Below are positions 48,524-58,404 of a stretch of 64,000 nt of DNA, in pieces. This DNA comes from Rhizobacter sp. Its GTDB lineage: Bacteria > Pseudomonadota > Gammaproteobacteria > Burkholderiales > Burkholderiaceae_C. Position numbers and translations under genes: made by a program. The notes under the pieces were generated by a model. It saw nothing but the letters and a program-made list of their open reading frames with translations. It had not been told where the DNA came from and made no database searches. Within the stretch, counting starts at the first letter, position 1. Each line of letters starts with the position of its first letter. Where the stretch lies: contig JAHBZQ010000001.1 of NCBI GenBank assembly GCA_019635355.1, forward strand, positions 992,001-1,056,000. The letters run 5' to 3'.

Positions 48524-49309
48524 TCAGCGCACGAGGCCGCGGGTGGAGGCGGCGAGGAAATCCAGCATCGTCTGGATGTCTTCGTCACCGCCCTGCCCGC
48601 GCAGGCCCTCGACATCGGCCTTGGCCTGCTCAAGCGTAGCCCCGCTGCGGAAGATGAGCTTGTGCATCTGCCGGATCACCCGTTGCCGTTCGTCGCTGAA
48701 GCCTCGGCGCTTGAGGCCGGTGAGATTGACCGCGCGCACTGCCAGCGGGTTGCCATCGACGGTCATGAAGGGTGCGACGTCCTGCGCCACATGGCCCTGG
48801 AAGCCGACCATCGCATGTGCGCCGACGTGCACGAACTGGTGCACGCCCGACAAGCCACCAATCACCGCCCAGTCGCCCACGTGCACATGGCCCGCAAGCG
48901 TCACGTTGTTGGCCATCACCGTGTGGCTGCCCACGCACGAGTCGTGCGCGATGTGTACGTAGGCCATGATCCAGTTGTCGCTGCCGATGCGGGTGACGCC
49001 CTGCTCCTTGAAGGTGCCGGTGTTGAAGGTGCAGAACTCGCGGATGGTGTTGCGGTCGCCGATCACGAGCTCGGTGACTTCTCCGCCATGCGACATGTCC
49101 TGCGGCATCGCGCCGATGGAGCTGAACTGGTAGAACTTGTTGTCGCGGCCGATGGTCGTGCGGCCTTCGATCACGCAGTGCGGGCCAACGGTGGTGCCTT
49201 CGCCAATGCGCACCTCGGGGCCGATCACCGCATAAGGGCCCACCGTCACCGAGCCGGCCAGCTGTGCCTTCGGGTCGATGATCGCGGTCGGGTGGATGTT
49301 GTTGCTCAT
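48524..49309 (-). CDS. lpxA: UDP-N-acetylglucosamine acyltransferase
   Basis: 261 residues from MSNNIHPTAIIDPKAQLAG. Left-handed beta-helix hexapeptide repeats fill about 1-190. The catalytic His lies in FCTFNTGTFKE/AYVHIAHDS region and the C-terminal helical domain ends STRGLVR. It performs the first acylation of lipid A synthesis. Upstream in-frame sequence overlaps fabZ and is rejected. Confidence 0.96.
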   Translation of the reverse strand: MSNNIHPTAIIDPKAQLAGSVTVGPYAVIGPEVRIGEGTTVGPHCVIEGRTTIGRDNKFYQFSSIGAMPQDMSHGGEVTELVIGDRNTIREFCTFNTGTFKEQGVTRIGSDNWIMAYVHIAHDSCVGSHTVMANNVTLAGHVHVGDWAVIGGLSGVHQFVHVGAHAMVGFQGHVAQDVAPFMTVDGNPLAVRAVNLTGLKRRGFSDERQRVIRQMHKLIFRSGATLEQAKADVEGLRGQGGDEDIQTMLDFLAASTRGLVR

Positions 49310-49326
49310 CGCAAGCCCCTTCCGGA

Positions 49327-49776
49327 TCACGCGATACGGCGCATCGTGCAGGTCAGCTGGGCTTCCACGGCCAGTTCTCCGGCCACCAGGCCCCGCGCGG
49401 CAAAGCGGCACACGCCGGCCTTCATGCGATCGAGGTCGACTTCGAGCATCAGTTGGTCACCCGGCTCCACCGGGCGCTTGAAGCGAGCGCCGTCGATACC
49501 GGCGAAATAAAAAACGGTCTGGTCGTCGAGCTGGATGCCCATCGTCTCGATGGCGAGGATGGCTGCCGCCTGCGCCAACGCTTCGAGCATCAGCACGCCC
49601 GGCATCACCGGGCGATGCGGGAAGTGGCCGTTGAAATACGGCTCGTTGATGCTGACATTCTTGATCGCCTGGATGCGCTTGTTCTTCTCGAGCGTCAGCA
49701 CCCGGTCCACCAGCAGGATGGGGTAGCGGTGCGGCAGCGTCTTCAGGATTTGGTGGATGTCGATCATGGTCGTCAT
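49327..49776 (-). CDS. fabZ: 3-hydroxyacyl-ACP dehydratase FabZ
   Basis: 149 residues, hot-dog fold. The central motif FNGHFPHRPVMPGVLMLEAL holds the catalytic His and Glu. It dehydrates 3-hydroxyacyl-ACP in fatty acid synthesis and competes with LpxA/LpxD for the same pool, hence its place between them. The start overlaps the lpxD stop (ATGA); an ATG three codons later is possible. Confidence 0.96.
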   Translation of the reverse strand: MTTMIDIHQILKTLPHRYPILLVDRVLTLEKNKRIQAIKNVSINEPYFNGHFPHRPVMPGVLMLEALAQAAAILAIETMGIQLDDQTVFYFAGIDGARFKRPVEPGDQLMLEVDLDRMKAGVCRFAARGLVAGELAVEAQLTCTMRRIA

Positions 49777-50804
49777 GGAGTCTTCTTTTCAAGGGCGCGC
49801 AGGCGCTCCCTCAATGCATGCAGATTGCGCAGCGTGGCCGCGTTCTTTTCCCAGGTCGCATTGTCGTCCATGGGAAAGAGGCCGCTGTACGTTCCCGGCT
49901 TGAGGATCGAGCGTGTCACCGCGGTGCACGATGAGATCACCGTGCCATCGCAGATCTTGAGGTGGCCGGTGATCATGGCCGCGCCACCGATGATGCAGCG
50001 GCTGCCGATGATGGAGCTGCCGGCGATGCCCGTGCAGCCGGCGATGGCGGTGTGTGCGCCGATGCGGCAGTTGTGTCCGATCTGAACCAGGTTGTCGATC
50101 TTCACGCCGTCTTCGATGACGGTGTCGTCGAGGGCCCCGCGGTCGATGCAGGTGTTGGCGCCGATCTCGACGTCGTTGCCGATGCGAACGTTGCCCAGCT
50201 GCTCGATCTTCACGGCACCGCTCGGGCTGGCCGCAAAGCCGAAACCGTCTGCGCCCAGCACCACGCCGCTGTGCACGATGCCACGTGCGCCGATCTGGGT
50301 GCCGAACATGAGGCTGACTCGTGGCGCGAGGCGGGTGCCCCAGCCGACGCGAGCATCGCGCCCGATGAAACAGTGGGCGCCAATCACGGCGTCTTCCTCG
50401 ATCACGGCACCGGCTTCGATGACGACGAACGGGCCGATGCTCGCCGACCTGGCCACCTGCGCCGAGGGGTCGATGGCAGCGCTCGGGTGGATACCGGGAA
50501 GGTCACGCGGCCGGCTGCGCGCGGCCCACCATTGCGTGAGGTGCGCAAACGAGAGATAGGCATCGGCCGTCACGATCGTCGCGCCGCGCGCGATGGCAGC
50601 ATCGCGGGCACCCGGGCCGACGATCACGCAGCCCGCCTCAGAGCCAGCCAGCTGGCTCTGGTACTTGATGTTGGAGAGAAAGGAGATGGTGGACGGCGTG
50701 GCGCCTTCCAGGGGCCCGATGCGCGTGATGCGGTGGGCCGGGTCGCCGATCAGCTCGCCACCCAGGTGCGCGGCGATCTCACCCAGTGTGGCCGCCTCAG
50801 CCAC
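49773..50804 (-). CDS. lpxD: UDP-3-O-(3-hydroxyacyl)glucosamine N-acyltransferase
   Basis: 343 residues, GTG start 3 bp after skp. The N-terminal uridine-binding domain (AEAATLGEIAAHLGGELIG) is followed by the beta-helix (about 100-300) with the catalytic His in LVQIGHNCRIG. It adds the N-linked acyl chain of lipid A. Confidence 0.96.
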   Translation of the reverse strand: MAEAATLGEIAAHLGGELIGDPAHRITRIGPLEGATPSTISFLSNIKYQSQLAGSEAGCVIVGPGARDAAIARGATIVTADAYLSFAHLTQWWAARSRPRDLPGIHPSAAIDPSAQVARSASIGPFVVIEAGAVIEEDAVIGAHCFIGRDARVGWGTRLAPRVSLMFGTQIGARGIVHSGVVLGADGFGFAASPSGAVKIEQLGNVRIGNDVEIGANTCIDRGALDDTVIEDGVKIDNLVQIGHNCRIGAHTAIAGCTGIAGSSIIGSRCIIGGAAMITGHLKICDGTVISSCTAVTRSILKPGTYSGLFPMDDNATWEKNAATLRNLHALRERLRALEKKTP

Positions 50805-50807
50805 CGA

Positions 50808-51323
50808 TCACTTTCCGCCTTGTGCGTTGAGCACCTTGATCACGCGGTCGGTGATGTCGACACGCGCGCTGGCGTGGAACGCTTCCTGGACCACGAGGTC
50901 GTAGCGCTCCTGCTCGGCGATCTGGCGCACGACCGTCAGCACGCGCTCCCGCAGGGCAATCATCTCGTCGTTGCGGCGCTGGGCCAGGTCTTCTCGGTAG
51001 GTGCGCTGCTTGCGCTGCAGTTCGCGGTCCTGGTCGATCAGCTCGCGCTGGCGGCGGTCACGCTCGGCGTCGGGCAAGGTCGGGCTTTCGCGATCCAGCT
51101 TGGTGGCGGCGGCCTTGAGCTTGCTGTTGAGTTCGGTGAGTTCCTTCTCGCGCCGATTGAAGTCGGCTTCCAGCTTCACCCACCCCGCCTGGTTGGGGAG
51201 CGCATCGCGCATCACCTTGTCGCTGTTGACGTAGGCAATCTTCAGGTCCTGGGCGTGCGCGAGCGAGGCGGCAACGACCAGGCAGACGGCAGAGAACACC
51301 GACTTGATGGATGAGCGGCTCAT
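50808..51323 (-). CDS. skp: OmpH/Skp periplasmic chaperone
   Basis: 171 residues with a cleavable signal peptide (about 1-24, ending SLAHA). The remainder begins QDLKIAYVNSDKVM, followed by a long coiled-coil hairpin (RREKELTELNSKLKAAATKL) that forms the tentacles of the trimer. Skp carries unfolded porins to BamA, encoded immediately upstream with a 1-nt overlap (TAATG). Confidence 0.94.
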   Translation of the reverse strand: MSRSSIKSVFSAVCLVVAASLAHAQDLKIAYVNSDKVMRDALPNQAGWVKLEADFNRREKELTELNSKLKAAATKLDRESPTLPDAERDRRQRELIDQDRELQRKQRTYREDLAQRRNDEMIALRERVLTVVRQIAEQERYDLVVQEAFHASARVDITDRVIKVLNAQGGK

Positions 51324-53632
51324 TAGAACGCGGTCCCGATCTGGAATTGGAGACGCTGGATTCTATCCGTGCGCTCGTAACGGATCGGCTTGCCCCAACT
51401 GAGCTTGAGCGGGCCGACCGGCGAGACCCAGCTGAGGCCGAGACCCGCCGAGACGCGCAGCGGGTCGAAGGGCCAGTCCTTGTCCCAGACGCTGCCGGCG
51501 TCGACATACGCGAAGAAGCGCAGGGTGCGGTCGTTGCCCGCCCCGGGCACCGGCAGATAGAGCTCGCTGTTGAGGTTCAGGCGCCTCGTCCCGCCCACGA
51601 AGGCTCCGGTCACGTCCACGGGGCCAAGCGTCCCCTGATCGAATGCGCGCACCGTACCAAGGCCGCCACCGTAGAAGCGCTTGAACACCGGGTAGGGCTT
51701 GCCTTGCAAGCCCTCGCCCCACCCCAGCTCGGCATTGACGGCAAAGGTGTACTTCTTCGTCAGCGGCCAGTAGTGCTGGTATTGCAGGTTGCTGCGCAGG
51801 TAGCGGGTGTCGGCTGCGGCACCCCACTCGACGTTGATGCGCTTGTAGCTGCCTTCGTTGGGCACCAGGGCGCTGTCGCGGCCGTCGCGCGTCCAACCGA
51901 TGGTGATCGGCACCGAGGTGCTCTTCTCGCCGTACTGCTGGTTCTGCAGCCAGTAGGTACTGGGCAGGAGATCGCCCTTGATCTTGGTCTGCTCGATGCC
52001 GGCGCCAAAGAAGACCGTGTCGTATTCGCTGAACGGCACCCCGAACTTGATCGACGCGCCCGGCGTGATGAACTCGTACTCCTCACCCTGGCTGTTGATC
52101 GGCTTCTGGGTGCGGTAGAAAACGTCGACTGCACGCGAGATGCCGTCGATGGTGAAGTACGGGTCGACCGCGCTCACCACCAGCGTGCGGGCGGACTTGC
52201 TGGTGTTGATGTCGATGCCGAGGTAGTTGCCGGTGCCGAAGACGTTGTCCTGCTTGATCGACGCCGACAACGCGAGCTTGTCGGCGCTGGAGAAGCCGGC
52301 CCCCAGCGACAGGTTGCCCGTCGGCTTCTCGACCACCGTCAGGGTGAGGTCCACCTGGTCGGGCGAGCCGGGCACCTCGTTGGTCTCGATGTTCACTTCC
52401 TTGAAGTAGCCCAGCCGGTCGACCCGGTCGCGCGACAACTTGATGCGGTTGCCGTCGTACCAGGAGGACTCGAACTGCCGGAACTCGCGGCGGATCACCT
52501 CGTCGCGGGTGCGGCTGTTGCCGGCGACGTTGATGCGGCGCACGTAGACGCGTCGCTGCGGATCGGCCACCAGCACGAGCACCACCTGCCCGGTGGCGCG
52601 GTCGATCTCGGGGCGTGCGTCGACGCGCGCGAATGCGTAGCCATAGGTGCCGAAGCGGTCGGTGAAGGCCTTCGAGGTCTCGGCGACCGATTCGGCGCGA
52701 TACGGCTCGCCCGGCTCGATCTTGACGAGCGACTTGAACTCGTCTTCCTTGCCAAGGTAGTCGCCCTCCAGCTTCACGCCGGTCACGGTGTACGGCTGGC
52801 CTTCGCGGATGTTGACGGTGATGGTGATGTCTTGCTTGTCACCCGAGATGCTCACTTCGGTCGACTCGATCGCGAACTCGAGGTAGCCGCGGTTGAGGTA
52901 GTACGAGCGCAGCGTCTCCAGGTCGGCCGTGAGCTTCGAGCGCGAGTAGCGGTCGCCCTTGGTGTACCAGTTGAGCCAGCTGCCGTCGTTGAGGTCGAAC
53001 AGCCCGGTGAGCGTGCTTTCCGAGAACGCCTTGCTGCCGAGGATGCGGATGTCGCGGATGCGCGAAGGGCCGCCTTCGGTGATGGTGAACGTCACGTTGA
53101 CGCGGTTGCGCTCCTGCGGCGTGACGGTCGTCACCACCTCGGCGGCATAGAGGCTCTTCGTCAGGTACTGGCGCTTCAACTCCTGCTCGGCGCGGTCGGC
53201 CAGGGCCTTGTCGAAGGGCAGGCCTTCGCCGATGCCGAAGTCTTTCAGCGACTTGATGAGCACGTCCTTGTCGAATTCCTTCAGGCCCACGAAGTCGATG
53301 TTGGCGATGACGGCGCGCTCGTCGACGATCACGACGACCACGTCGCCGTCGACCTCGACGCGCACGTCCTTGAAGAGACCAGTCGCGAACAGTGCGCGCA
53401 AGGCGGCAGCGCCCTTTTCATCGGTGTAGGTGTCGCCGATGCGGAACGGCAAGGAGGCAAACACGGTGCCGGCGTCGGAGCGCTGCAGGCCTTCGACGCG
53501 GATGTCCTTCAGCACGAACGGAGCCACGGCCCAGGCCGACCCGGACTGCAAAGCCAGCCCCAGGGCAATCGAGAGGATGCTCGGACGGACGGACGACAGG
53601 CGGAGGCGTGACGAGACAGGGAGAGTGCGCAT
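51323..53632 (-). CDS. bamA: BamA, outer membrane protein assembly factor
   Basis: 769 residues. A signal peptide ends near 35 (GSAWA), then five POTRA domains (about 38-430) starting FVLKDIRVEGLQR, then the C-terminal 16-stranded barrel with the conserved loop-6 RGF-like region (here VRAFDQGTLGP) and a terminal aromatic strand signature ending FQIGTAF. It is the core of the BAM complex that inserts beta-barrel proteins. The final Phe is the expected outer membrane signal. Confidence 0.97.
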   Translation of the reverse strand: MRTLPVSSRLRLSSVRPSILSIALGLALQSGSAWAVAPFVLKDIRVEGLQRSDAGTVFASLPFRIGDTYTDEKGAAALRALFATGLFKDVRVEVDGDVVVVIVDERAVIANIDFVGLKEFDKDVLIKSLKDFGIGEGLPFDKALADRAEQELKRQYLTKSLYAAEVVTTVTPQERNRVNVTFTITEGGPSRIRDIRILGSKAFSESTLTGLFDLNDGSWLNWYTKGDRYSRSKLTADLETLRSYYLNRGYLEFAIESTEVSISGDKQDITITVNIREGQPYTVTGVKLEGDYLGKEDEFKSLVKIEPGEPYRAESVAETSKAFTDRFGTYGYAFARVDARPEIDRATGQVVLVLVADPQRRVYVRRINVAGNSRTRDEVIRREFRQFESSWYDGNRIKLSRDRVDRLGYFKEVNIETNEVPGSPDQVDLTLTVVEKPTGNLSLGAGFSSADKLALSASIKQDNVFGTGNYLGIDINTSKSARTLVVSAVDPYFTIDGISRAVDVFYRTQKPINSQGEEYEFITPGASIKFGVPFSEYDTVFFGAGIEQTKIKGDLLPSTYWLQNQQYGEKSTSVPITIGWTRDGRDSALVPNEGSYKRINVEWGAAADTRYLRSNLQYQHYWPLTKKYTFAVNAELGWGEGLQGKPYPVFKRFYGGGLGTVRAFDQGTLGPVDVTGAFVGGTRRLNLNSELYLPVPGAGNDRTLRFFAYVDAGSVWDKDWPFDPLRVSAGLGLSWVSPVGPLKLSWGKPIRYERTDRIQRLQFQIGTAF

Positions 53633-53639
53633 GCAGTAT

Positions 53640-55013
53640 TCAGTGCAGGCCCAGGATCCGGGCCACGTCGTTGTAGAGGGCGAGCGACGTCATCACGAGC
53701 ATCAGCGCCACACCACCGCGCTGCAATCGATCCAACCACGCATCAGAGGGCGGTCGCCCCGTCACGGCTTCGAAAAGATAGTACATGAGGTGCCCACCAT
53801 CGAGGACCGGCAAGGGCAGCAGGTTGAGCACCCCGAGGCTCACGCTGACCACCGCGAGAAAACCGAGATAGTAAGCGAGGCCCATCTTCACCGATTGGCC
53901 GGCGTAGTCGGCAATGGTCAGCGGACCACTCAGGTTCTTGAGCGAGGCCTCGCCGATCAACATGCGGCCGAGCATGCGCAGCGTGAGCGCCGAGACCTCC
54001 CAGGTGCGAGACGCGGCCTGCGCGAAGCCGTCCCACAGACCGTAGCGCACGGTCACCATCTCGATCGGCAGCCCGAGGCCCGCCTCGATGCGGCCGACCC
54101 GTTTGTCGCCATCGGTCACGATCGCCGGCTTGACCGCCAGCTCGAGCACCTGCCCGTCGCGCTGCACCGACCAGCGCTGCGGGTCCGTCGAGCGGCGATC
54201 GGCGCTCGCGCGGATGGTCTGCCAGAGCTGGTCCATGGTGCGCATCGGCGTGCCATCGATGCTCAGCACCACATCGCCCGCCTTGAGCCCGGCCAAAGCG
54301 CCTGCACCACCCGGCTTGACCGAGGCGAGCAAGGGCGCGTCACCGCGGTAGGGTGCGCCCAGGCCGATGCTTTGCATCAGCTTGGCGTCGACGTCCTTGG
54401 CATTCAGCTTGTCGAGCTCGAGCACGACGGTGCGCTGGGCATGGCCCTCGCCATTGGTCACCAGGAGCTGGATCCTGCGCCCCTCCAGCACGGCATGGGT
54501 GACCTGCCAGCGCAGGTCGGTGAGCGAGCGCACGTCTTCCCAGTCGGCACCATCGGTCGACCAGGCGCGCACCCAGTCGCCCGAGCGCATGCCGGCACGC
54601 TCGGCCACGCTCTCCGCGACCGGTGCAGAGAGCCGCGCCTTGGGCTCTTCGACGCCGACCCAGTGCTGTGCGGCATACAGCAGCACTGCGAGCAGCAGAT
54701 TGGCCGCCGGCCCGGCCGCGACGATCGCGGCGCGTTGGCGCAGCGGTTTGCGGTTGAAGGCCATGTGCAGCTCTTGCGGCTCGACGGGGCCCTCACGCTC
54801 GTCGAGCATGCGCACATAGCCGCCGAGGGGCAAGGCCGACAGCACGAATTCCGTGCCGCCCGGCCGCGGCTGACGCCGCCACAGTACCTTTCCGAAACCG
54901 ACCGAGAAGCGCAGCACCTTCACCCCGCACGCACGAGCCACCCGATAGTGGCCGTACTCGTGGATGACGATGAGCACGCCCAGCGTCAGGATGAAGGCGA
55001 GAACGGTGGTCAT
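53640..55013 (-). CDS. rseP: RseP, site-2 intramembrane metalloprotease
   Basis: 457 residues from MTTVLAFILTLGVLIVIHEYGH. Zinc ligands are in HEYGH (His18, Glu19, His22) and LPVLDGG (Asp) near the C-terminus. Two PDZ-like domains lie in the periplasmic centre (about 115-300; LAGLKAGDVVLSIDG is PDZ2). RseP cleaves the anti-sigma factor RseA to release sigma-E, which controls envelope genes such as those around it. Overlaps dxr by 4 nt (ATGA), 7 bp before bamA. Confidence 0.96.
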   Translation of the reverse strand: MTTVLAFILTLGVLIVIHEYGHYRVARACGVKVLRFSVGFGKVLWRRQPRPGGTEFVLSALPLGGYVRMLDEREGPVEPQELHMAFNRKPLRQRAAIVAAGPAANLLLAVLLYAAQHWVGVEEPKARLSAPVAESVAERAGMRSGDWVRAWSTDGADWEDVRSLTDLRWQVTHAVLEGRRIQLLVTNGEGHAQRTVVLELDKLNAKDVDAKLMQSIGLGAPYRGDAPLLASVKPGGAGALAGLKAGDVVLSIDGTPMRTMDQLWQTIRASADRRSTDPQRWSVQRDGQVLELAVKPAIVTDGDKRVGRIEAGLGLPIEMVTVRYGLWDGFAQAASRTWEVSALTLRMLGRMLIGEASLKNLSGPLTIADYAGQSVKMGLAYYLGFLAVVSVSLGVLNLLPLPVLDGGHLMYYLFEAVTGRPPSDAWLDRLQRGGVALMLVMTSLALYNDVARILGLH

Positions 55014-56215
55014 GGCGTGCGCAGGCGGCTCACCTGCTGCTCGGCCGCGCGGCGCGCGCTGGCGTCGAGCGAGAGCAGCCCTTCGATCGAACGGCAGGCA
55101 TCCAACGAAGGCGTGATCGCATCGAGCGTGTGCGCATTGACGCTGTGAATCTGGTCGAAGCGGATGGTTCCCGCGAGGAACGCTGCCACCGCCACCTCGT
55201 TGGCGGCGTTGAGCACCGCGGTGCTGCCCTCTGCACCACGCAAGGTGTCCCACGCCAGTTGCAGGCCGGGGTAGCGTTGCATGTCGGCCGGCTCGAACTG
55301 CAGCGATGCCAGCGTCGTGAAATCGAGCGCGCTCGCTCCCGATTCGATGCGCTCGGGGAACGACAGGCCGTAGGCGATCGGCACGCGCATGTCGGGCGTG
55401 CCGAGCTGGGCGAGCACCGAGTTGTCGCGACACACCACCATCGAATGGATGATGCTCTGCGGGTGGATCACGACGCGGATCTGTTCCGGTGTGAGGTCGA
55501 AGAGCCAACGCGCCTCGATGACCTCGAGTGCCTTGTTCATCATGGTTGCCGAGTCGACCGAAATCTTGCGGCCCATCACCCAGTTGGGGTGGGCGCAGGC
55601 CTCATCGGGCGTGACCTTGCCGAGTGTCTTGGGGTCGCGCTGGCGGAAGGGCCCGCCTGACGCGGTGAGCACGATGTGGTCGATGCGCCGGCCCCAGGTA
55701 CTGCGGTCCTCGGGCAGGCACTGGAAGATCGCGGAATGCTCGCTGTCGATGGGCAGGAGCGTCGCGCCGCCCTCCTTCACCGCCTTCATGAAGAACGCGC
55801 CACCCACGACGAGTGCCTCCTTGTTGGCGAGCATCAGGCGCTTGCCGGCCCGCGCCGCGGCGATACAAGGCTCCAGCCCCGCGGCTCCGACGATGGAGGC
55901 CATCACCGAATCCACATCAGGGTGCGCCGCCACCAGCGACAGGGCGCCCGAGCCTTCGAGCACCTCCGTGCGCAGGCCCGCGGCCTTCAGGCCTTCACGC
56001 AGGACCTTGGCAAGGCCGGGCTGGGTGATCACCGCGTAGCGCGGTTTCCATTCCACGCACTGCGCGAGGAGGTTGTCGACCCGGCTGTGCGCCGTCAGCG
56101 CAAAGACGTCGTACCGCTCGCGGTGACGCGACATGACGTCGAGCGTGTTCGCACCCACGCTGCCGGTCGAACCCAGAACACAGACGCGCTGCCGCGCGGA
56201 GGAAGTCGATTGCAT
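55010..56215 (-). CDS. dxr: 1-deoxy-D-xylulose 5-phosphate reductoisomerase
   Basis: 401 residues. The NADPH-binding GSTGSVGANTLDV is near the N-terminus; ANKEALVVGG and LPIDSEHSAIFQCL are the substrate and metal sites. It makes 2-C-methylerythritol 4-phosphate, committing DXP to isoprenoids used by UppS encoded upstream. 8 bp after cdsA. Confidence 0.97.
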   Translation of the reverse strand: MQSTSSARQRVCVLGSTGSVGANTLDVMSRHRERYDVFALTAHSRVDNLLAQCVEWKPRYAVITQPGLAKVLREGLKAAGLRTEVLEGSGALSLVAAHPDVDSVMASIVGAAGLEPCIAAARAGKRLMLANKEALVVGGAFFMKAVKEGGATLLPIDSEHSAIFQCLPEDRSTWGRRIDHIVLTASGGPFRQRDPKTLGKVTPDEACAHPNWVMGRKISVDSATMMNKALEVIEARWLFDLTPEQIRVVIHPQSIIHSMVVCRDNSVLAQLGTPDMRVPIAYGLSFPERIESGASALDFTTLASLQFEPADMQRYPGLQLAWDTLRGAEGSTAVLNAANEVAVAAFLAGTIRFDQIHSVNAHTLDAITPSLDACRSIEGLLSLDASARRAAEQQVSRLRTP

Positions 56216-56223
56216 GAGCTTGC

Positions 56224-57078
56224 TCAGAAATTGCCGAGCGTGCTCAGCGCCATCGCGATGGGAAACACAGGCAGCAGTGCGTCGACCCGGTCGAGCACCC
56301 CACCATGCCCTGGCAGCAGGTTGCTGCTGTCCTTGGCCCCGGCGCTGCGCTTCACGAGCGATTCGACCAGGTCCCCTACCACGCTCATCGCGCTAAGGAA
56401 GACGAGCGCCAGCACGAGCCCCGGCACGCCCAGGCGCTCCAGCAGCACAGTGAAAAGGCTGGCCGAGTCGACGGCAGGCAGCTGCCAGTGACGATCAGCC
56501 CAGGTCCACGCCCAGGCCAGGGCTTGCACGCCGACCATCCCGCACCACACCCCTTCCCAGCTCTTGCCGGGACTGATGGCGGGCGCGAGCTTGCGCCGGC
56601 CGAAGGTCTTGCCGCCGAAGTAGGCGGCGATGTCGGCCACCCAGACGAGGCAGAAGACCGAGAGCAGGAAGTTGATGCCGGCCGCCTTGGCACTCGAGAG
56701 CGCGAGCCAGGCCGTCCAGATCGCGGCCATGCCGATCAGCCAGCGGGCCACGCGAGGCAGGTGCGGCCATGATCCGACGCCCACCTTCAGCGCGAGCGCA
56801 CCACCCAAGACCCATACGGCGAATGCCAGCCACCAGGCCGCGCTCGGCCCCACGCGCACCCAGCCCGCCCACAGCGCCACGCCGCAGGCGGCCGCCGTCA
56901 CAAGGCCCATCGCCACCGCAGCCGCGGAAGATGCACCGTTGAGGCGCCCCCACTCCCAGGCCGCGGCGCCCGCCATCGCCAGCATCAGCAGGGCGAACGG
57001 CCAGGCCATCGGCGCAAAGAGCGCCGGCAGCAAGACGAGCAACATGACGACCGCGGTGATGACACGTTGCTTCAACAT
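56224..57078 (-). CDS. cdsA: Phosphatidate cytidylyltransferase
   Basis: 284 residues from MLKQRVITAVVML, with about eight membrane helices. The family signature is SLVKRSAGAKDSSNLLPGHGG followed by LDRVDALL (about 235-265). It makes CDP-diacylglycerol, the precursor of all phospholipids. Upstream in-frame sequence overlaps uppS and is rejected. 4 bp after uppS. Confidence 0.96.
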   Translation of the reverse strand: MLKQRVITAVVMLLVLLPALFAPMAWPFALLMLAMAGAAAWEWGRLNGASSAAAVAMGLVTAAACGVALWAGWVRVGPSAAWWLAFAVWVLGGALALKVGVGSWPHLPRVARWLIGMAAIWTAWLALSSAKAAGINFLLSVFCLVWVADIAAYFGGKTFGRRKLAPAISPGKSWEGVWCGMVGVQALAWAWTWADRHWQLPAVDSASLFTVLLERLGVPGLVLALVFLSAMSVVGDLVESLVKRSAGAKDSSNLLPGHGGVLDRVDALLPVFPIAMALSTLGNF

Positions 57079-57082
57079 GGTG

Positions 57083-57814
57083 TCAGGCCTTCGCCAGTGC
57101 CGCGGCGTCGGCCGACGACACCAGCCCGAAGCGGCGATCGCGCCGCGCGTAATCGGCCAGTGCCGCATCGAGTTCAGCCTCGCCGAAGTCGGGCCAGAGG
57201 CAGTCGCTGAACACGAACTCCGAATACGCCGACTGCCAGAGGAGGAAATTGCTCACGCGCTTTTCGCCGCCGGTGCGGATGAAGAGATCGGGGTCGGGCG
57301 CGAAGCTCATCGCCATGTAGCGCGAGAGCGTGGCCTCGTCCAAAGCCTCCGGTGCCACACCATCGGCGATCGCCTTCTGGCAGGCCTGCACCACGTCCCA
57401 GCGGCCGCCGTAGTTGAACGCGACCGACAGGTTGATGCGGGTGTTGTGGCGCGTGGACTCCTCGGCACGGTCGAGCGCCGCGCGCACCGCGGGCGCGACG
57501 TGGGAACGATCCCCGACGATGCGGATGCGCACGCCCTCGCCCACCATCTTGGTGAGGTGCTTCGAGACGGTGGAAATGGCCAGGCTCATCAGCCCCGACA
57601 CCTCATCGGCCGGGCGCTTCCAGTTCTCGGATGAGAACGCGAACACCGTGACGTACTCAACCCCGCGGTCAGCGCAGGCCTTCACCACCCCAACGAGTGC
57701 GTCGACCCCAAACTTATGCCCGACGAAGCGGGGCATGAAGCGCTTCTTGGCCCAGCGGCCATTGCCATCCATCACGATGGCGATGTGGCGTGGGACGCGC
57801 TGCGCTGAGTCCAC
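57083..57814 (-). CDS. uppS: Undecaprenyl pyrophosphate synthase
   Basis: 243 residues, GTG start. Catalytic Asp16 is in IVMDGNGRWAKKR; NLSVAFNYGGRWD and DLFIRTGGEKRVSNFLLWQ are the other signatures. It makes the C55 carrier for peptidoglycan and LPS sugars from FPP and IPP. Its place beside dxr and cdsA joins lipid carrier and phospholipid synthesis. Confidence 0.97.
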   Translation of the reverse strand: MDSAQRVPRHIAIVMDGNGRWAKKRFMPRFVGHKFGVDALVGVVKACADRGVEYVTVFAFSSENWKRPADEVSGLMSLAISTVSKHLTKMVGEGVRIRIVGDRSHVAPAVRAALDRAEESTRHNTRINLSVAFNYGGRWDVVQACQKAIADGVAPEALDEATLSRYMAMSFAPDPDLFIRTGGEKRVSNFLLWQSAYSEFVFSDCLWPDFGEAELDAALADYARRDRRFGLVSSADAAALAKA

Positions 57815-57828
57815 GAAGGCGCTGTGTG

Positions 57829-58389
57829 TCAGACGGCCATGATCTCGGCTTCCTTGGCCGAGGTGAGGCGGTCGATTTCCGCAATGATGCGGTCGGTGAG
57901 CTTCTGCACCTCGTCGAGCGAGCGACGCTCGTCGTCCTCGGTGATGAGCTTGTCTTTGAGGAGCTTCTTGGCCTGGTCGTTGGCGTCGCGGCGCAGGTTG
58001 CGCACCGCGATGCGCGAATCTTCAGCGGCCGAACGCACCACCTTCGTCAGATCGCGGCGGCGCTCTTCAGTCAATGCCGGCAGCGGCACACGCAGCAGGT
58101 CGCCTTGTGCGGCGGGGTTGAGCCCCAGGTCCGACTCGCGGATGGCTTTCTCGATTTTCGGGCCCATGCCCTTTTCCCAGGGCTGCACGCTGATCGTGCG
58201 GGCGTCGAGCAGGCTCACGTTGGCGACCTGGCTGATGGGAACCATCGAGCCGTAGTAGTCGACCTGCACCTGGTCGAGGATGCCAGGGTGGGCGCGGCCG
58301 GTGCGGATCTTGCCGAGTTCGTTCTTGAACGATTCGATGGACTTGGCCATCTTCTGTTCTGCGTTCTTGCGGATGTCTGCGATGCTCAT
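57829..58389 (-). CDS. frr: Ribosome recycling factor
   Basis: 186 residues; KIRTGRAHPGILDQVQVDYYGS and the C-terminal DKLITEDDERRSLDEVQKLTD are diagnostic. With EF-G it splits post-termination ribosomes. 15 bp after pyrH in the usual order. Confidence 0.98.
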   Translation of the reverse strand: MSIADIRKNAEQKMAKSIESFKNELGKIRTGRAHPGILDQVQVDYYGSMVPISQVANVSLLDARTISVQPWEKGMGPKIEKAIRESDLGLNPAAQGDLLRVPLPALTEERRRDLTKVVRSAAEDSRIAVRNLRRDANDQAKKLLKDKLITEDDERRSLDEVQKLTDRIIAEIDRLTSAKEAEIMAV

Positions 58390-58404
58390 TTCAGTGCTCC
58401 TGCC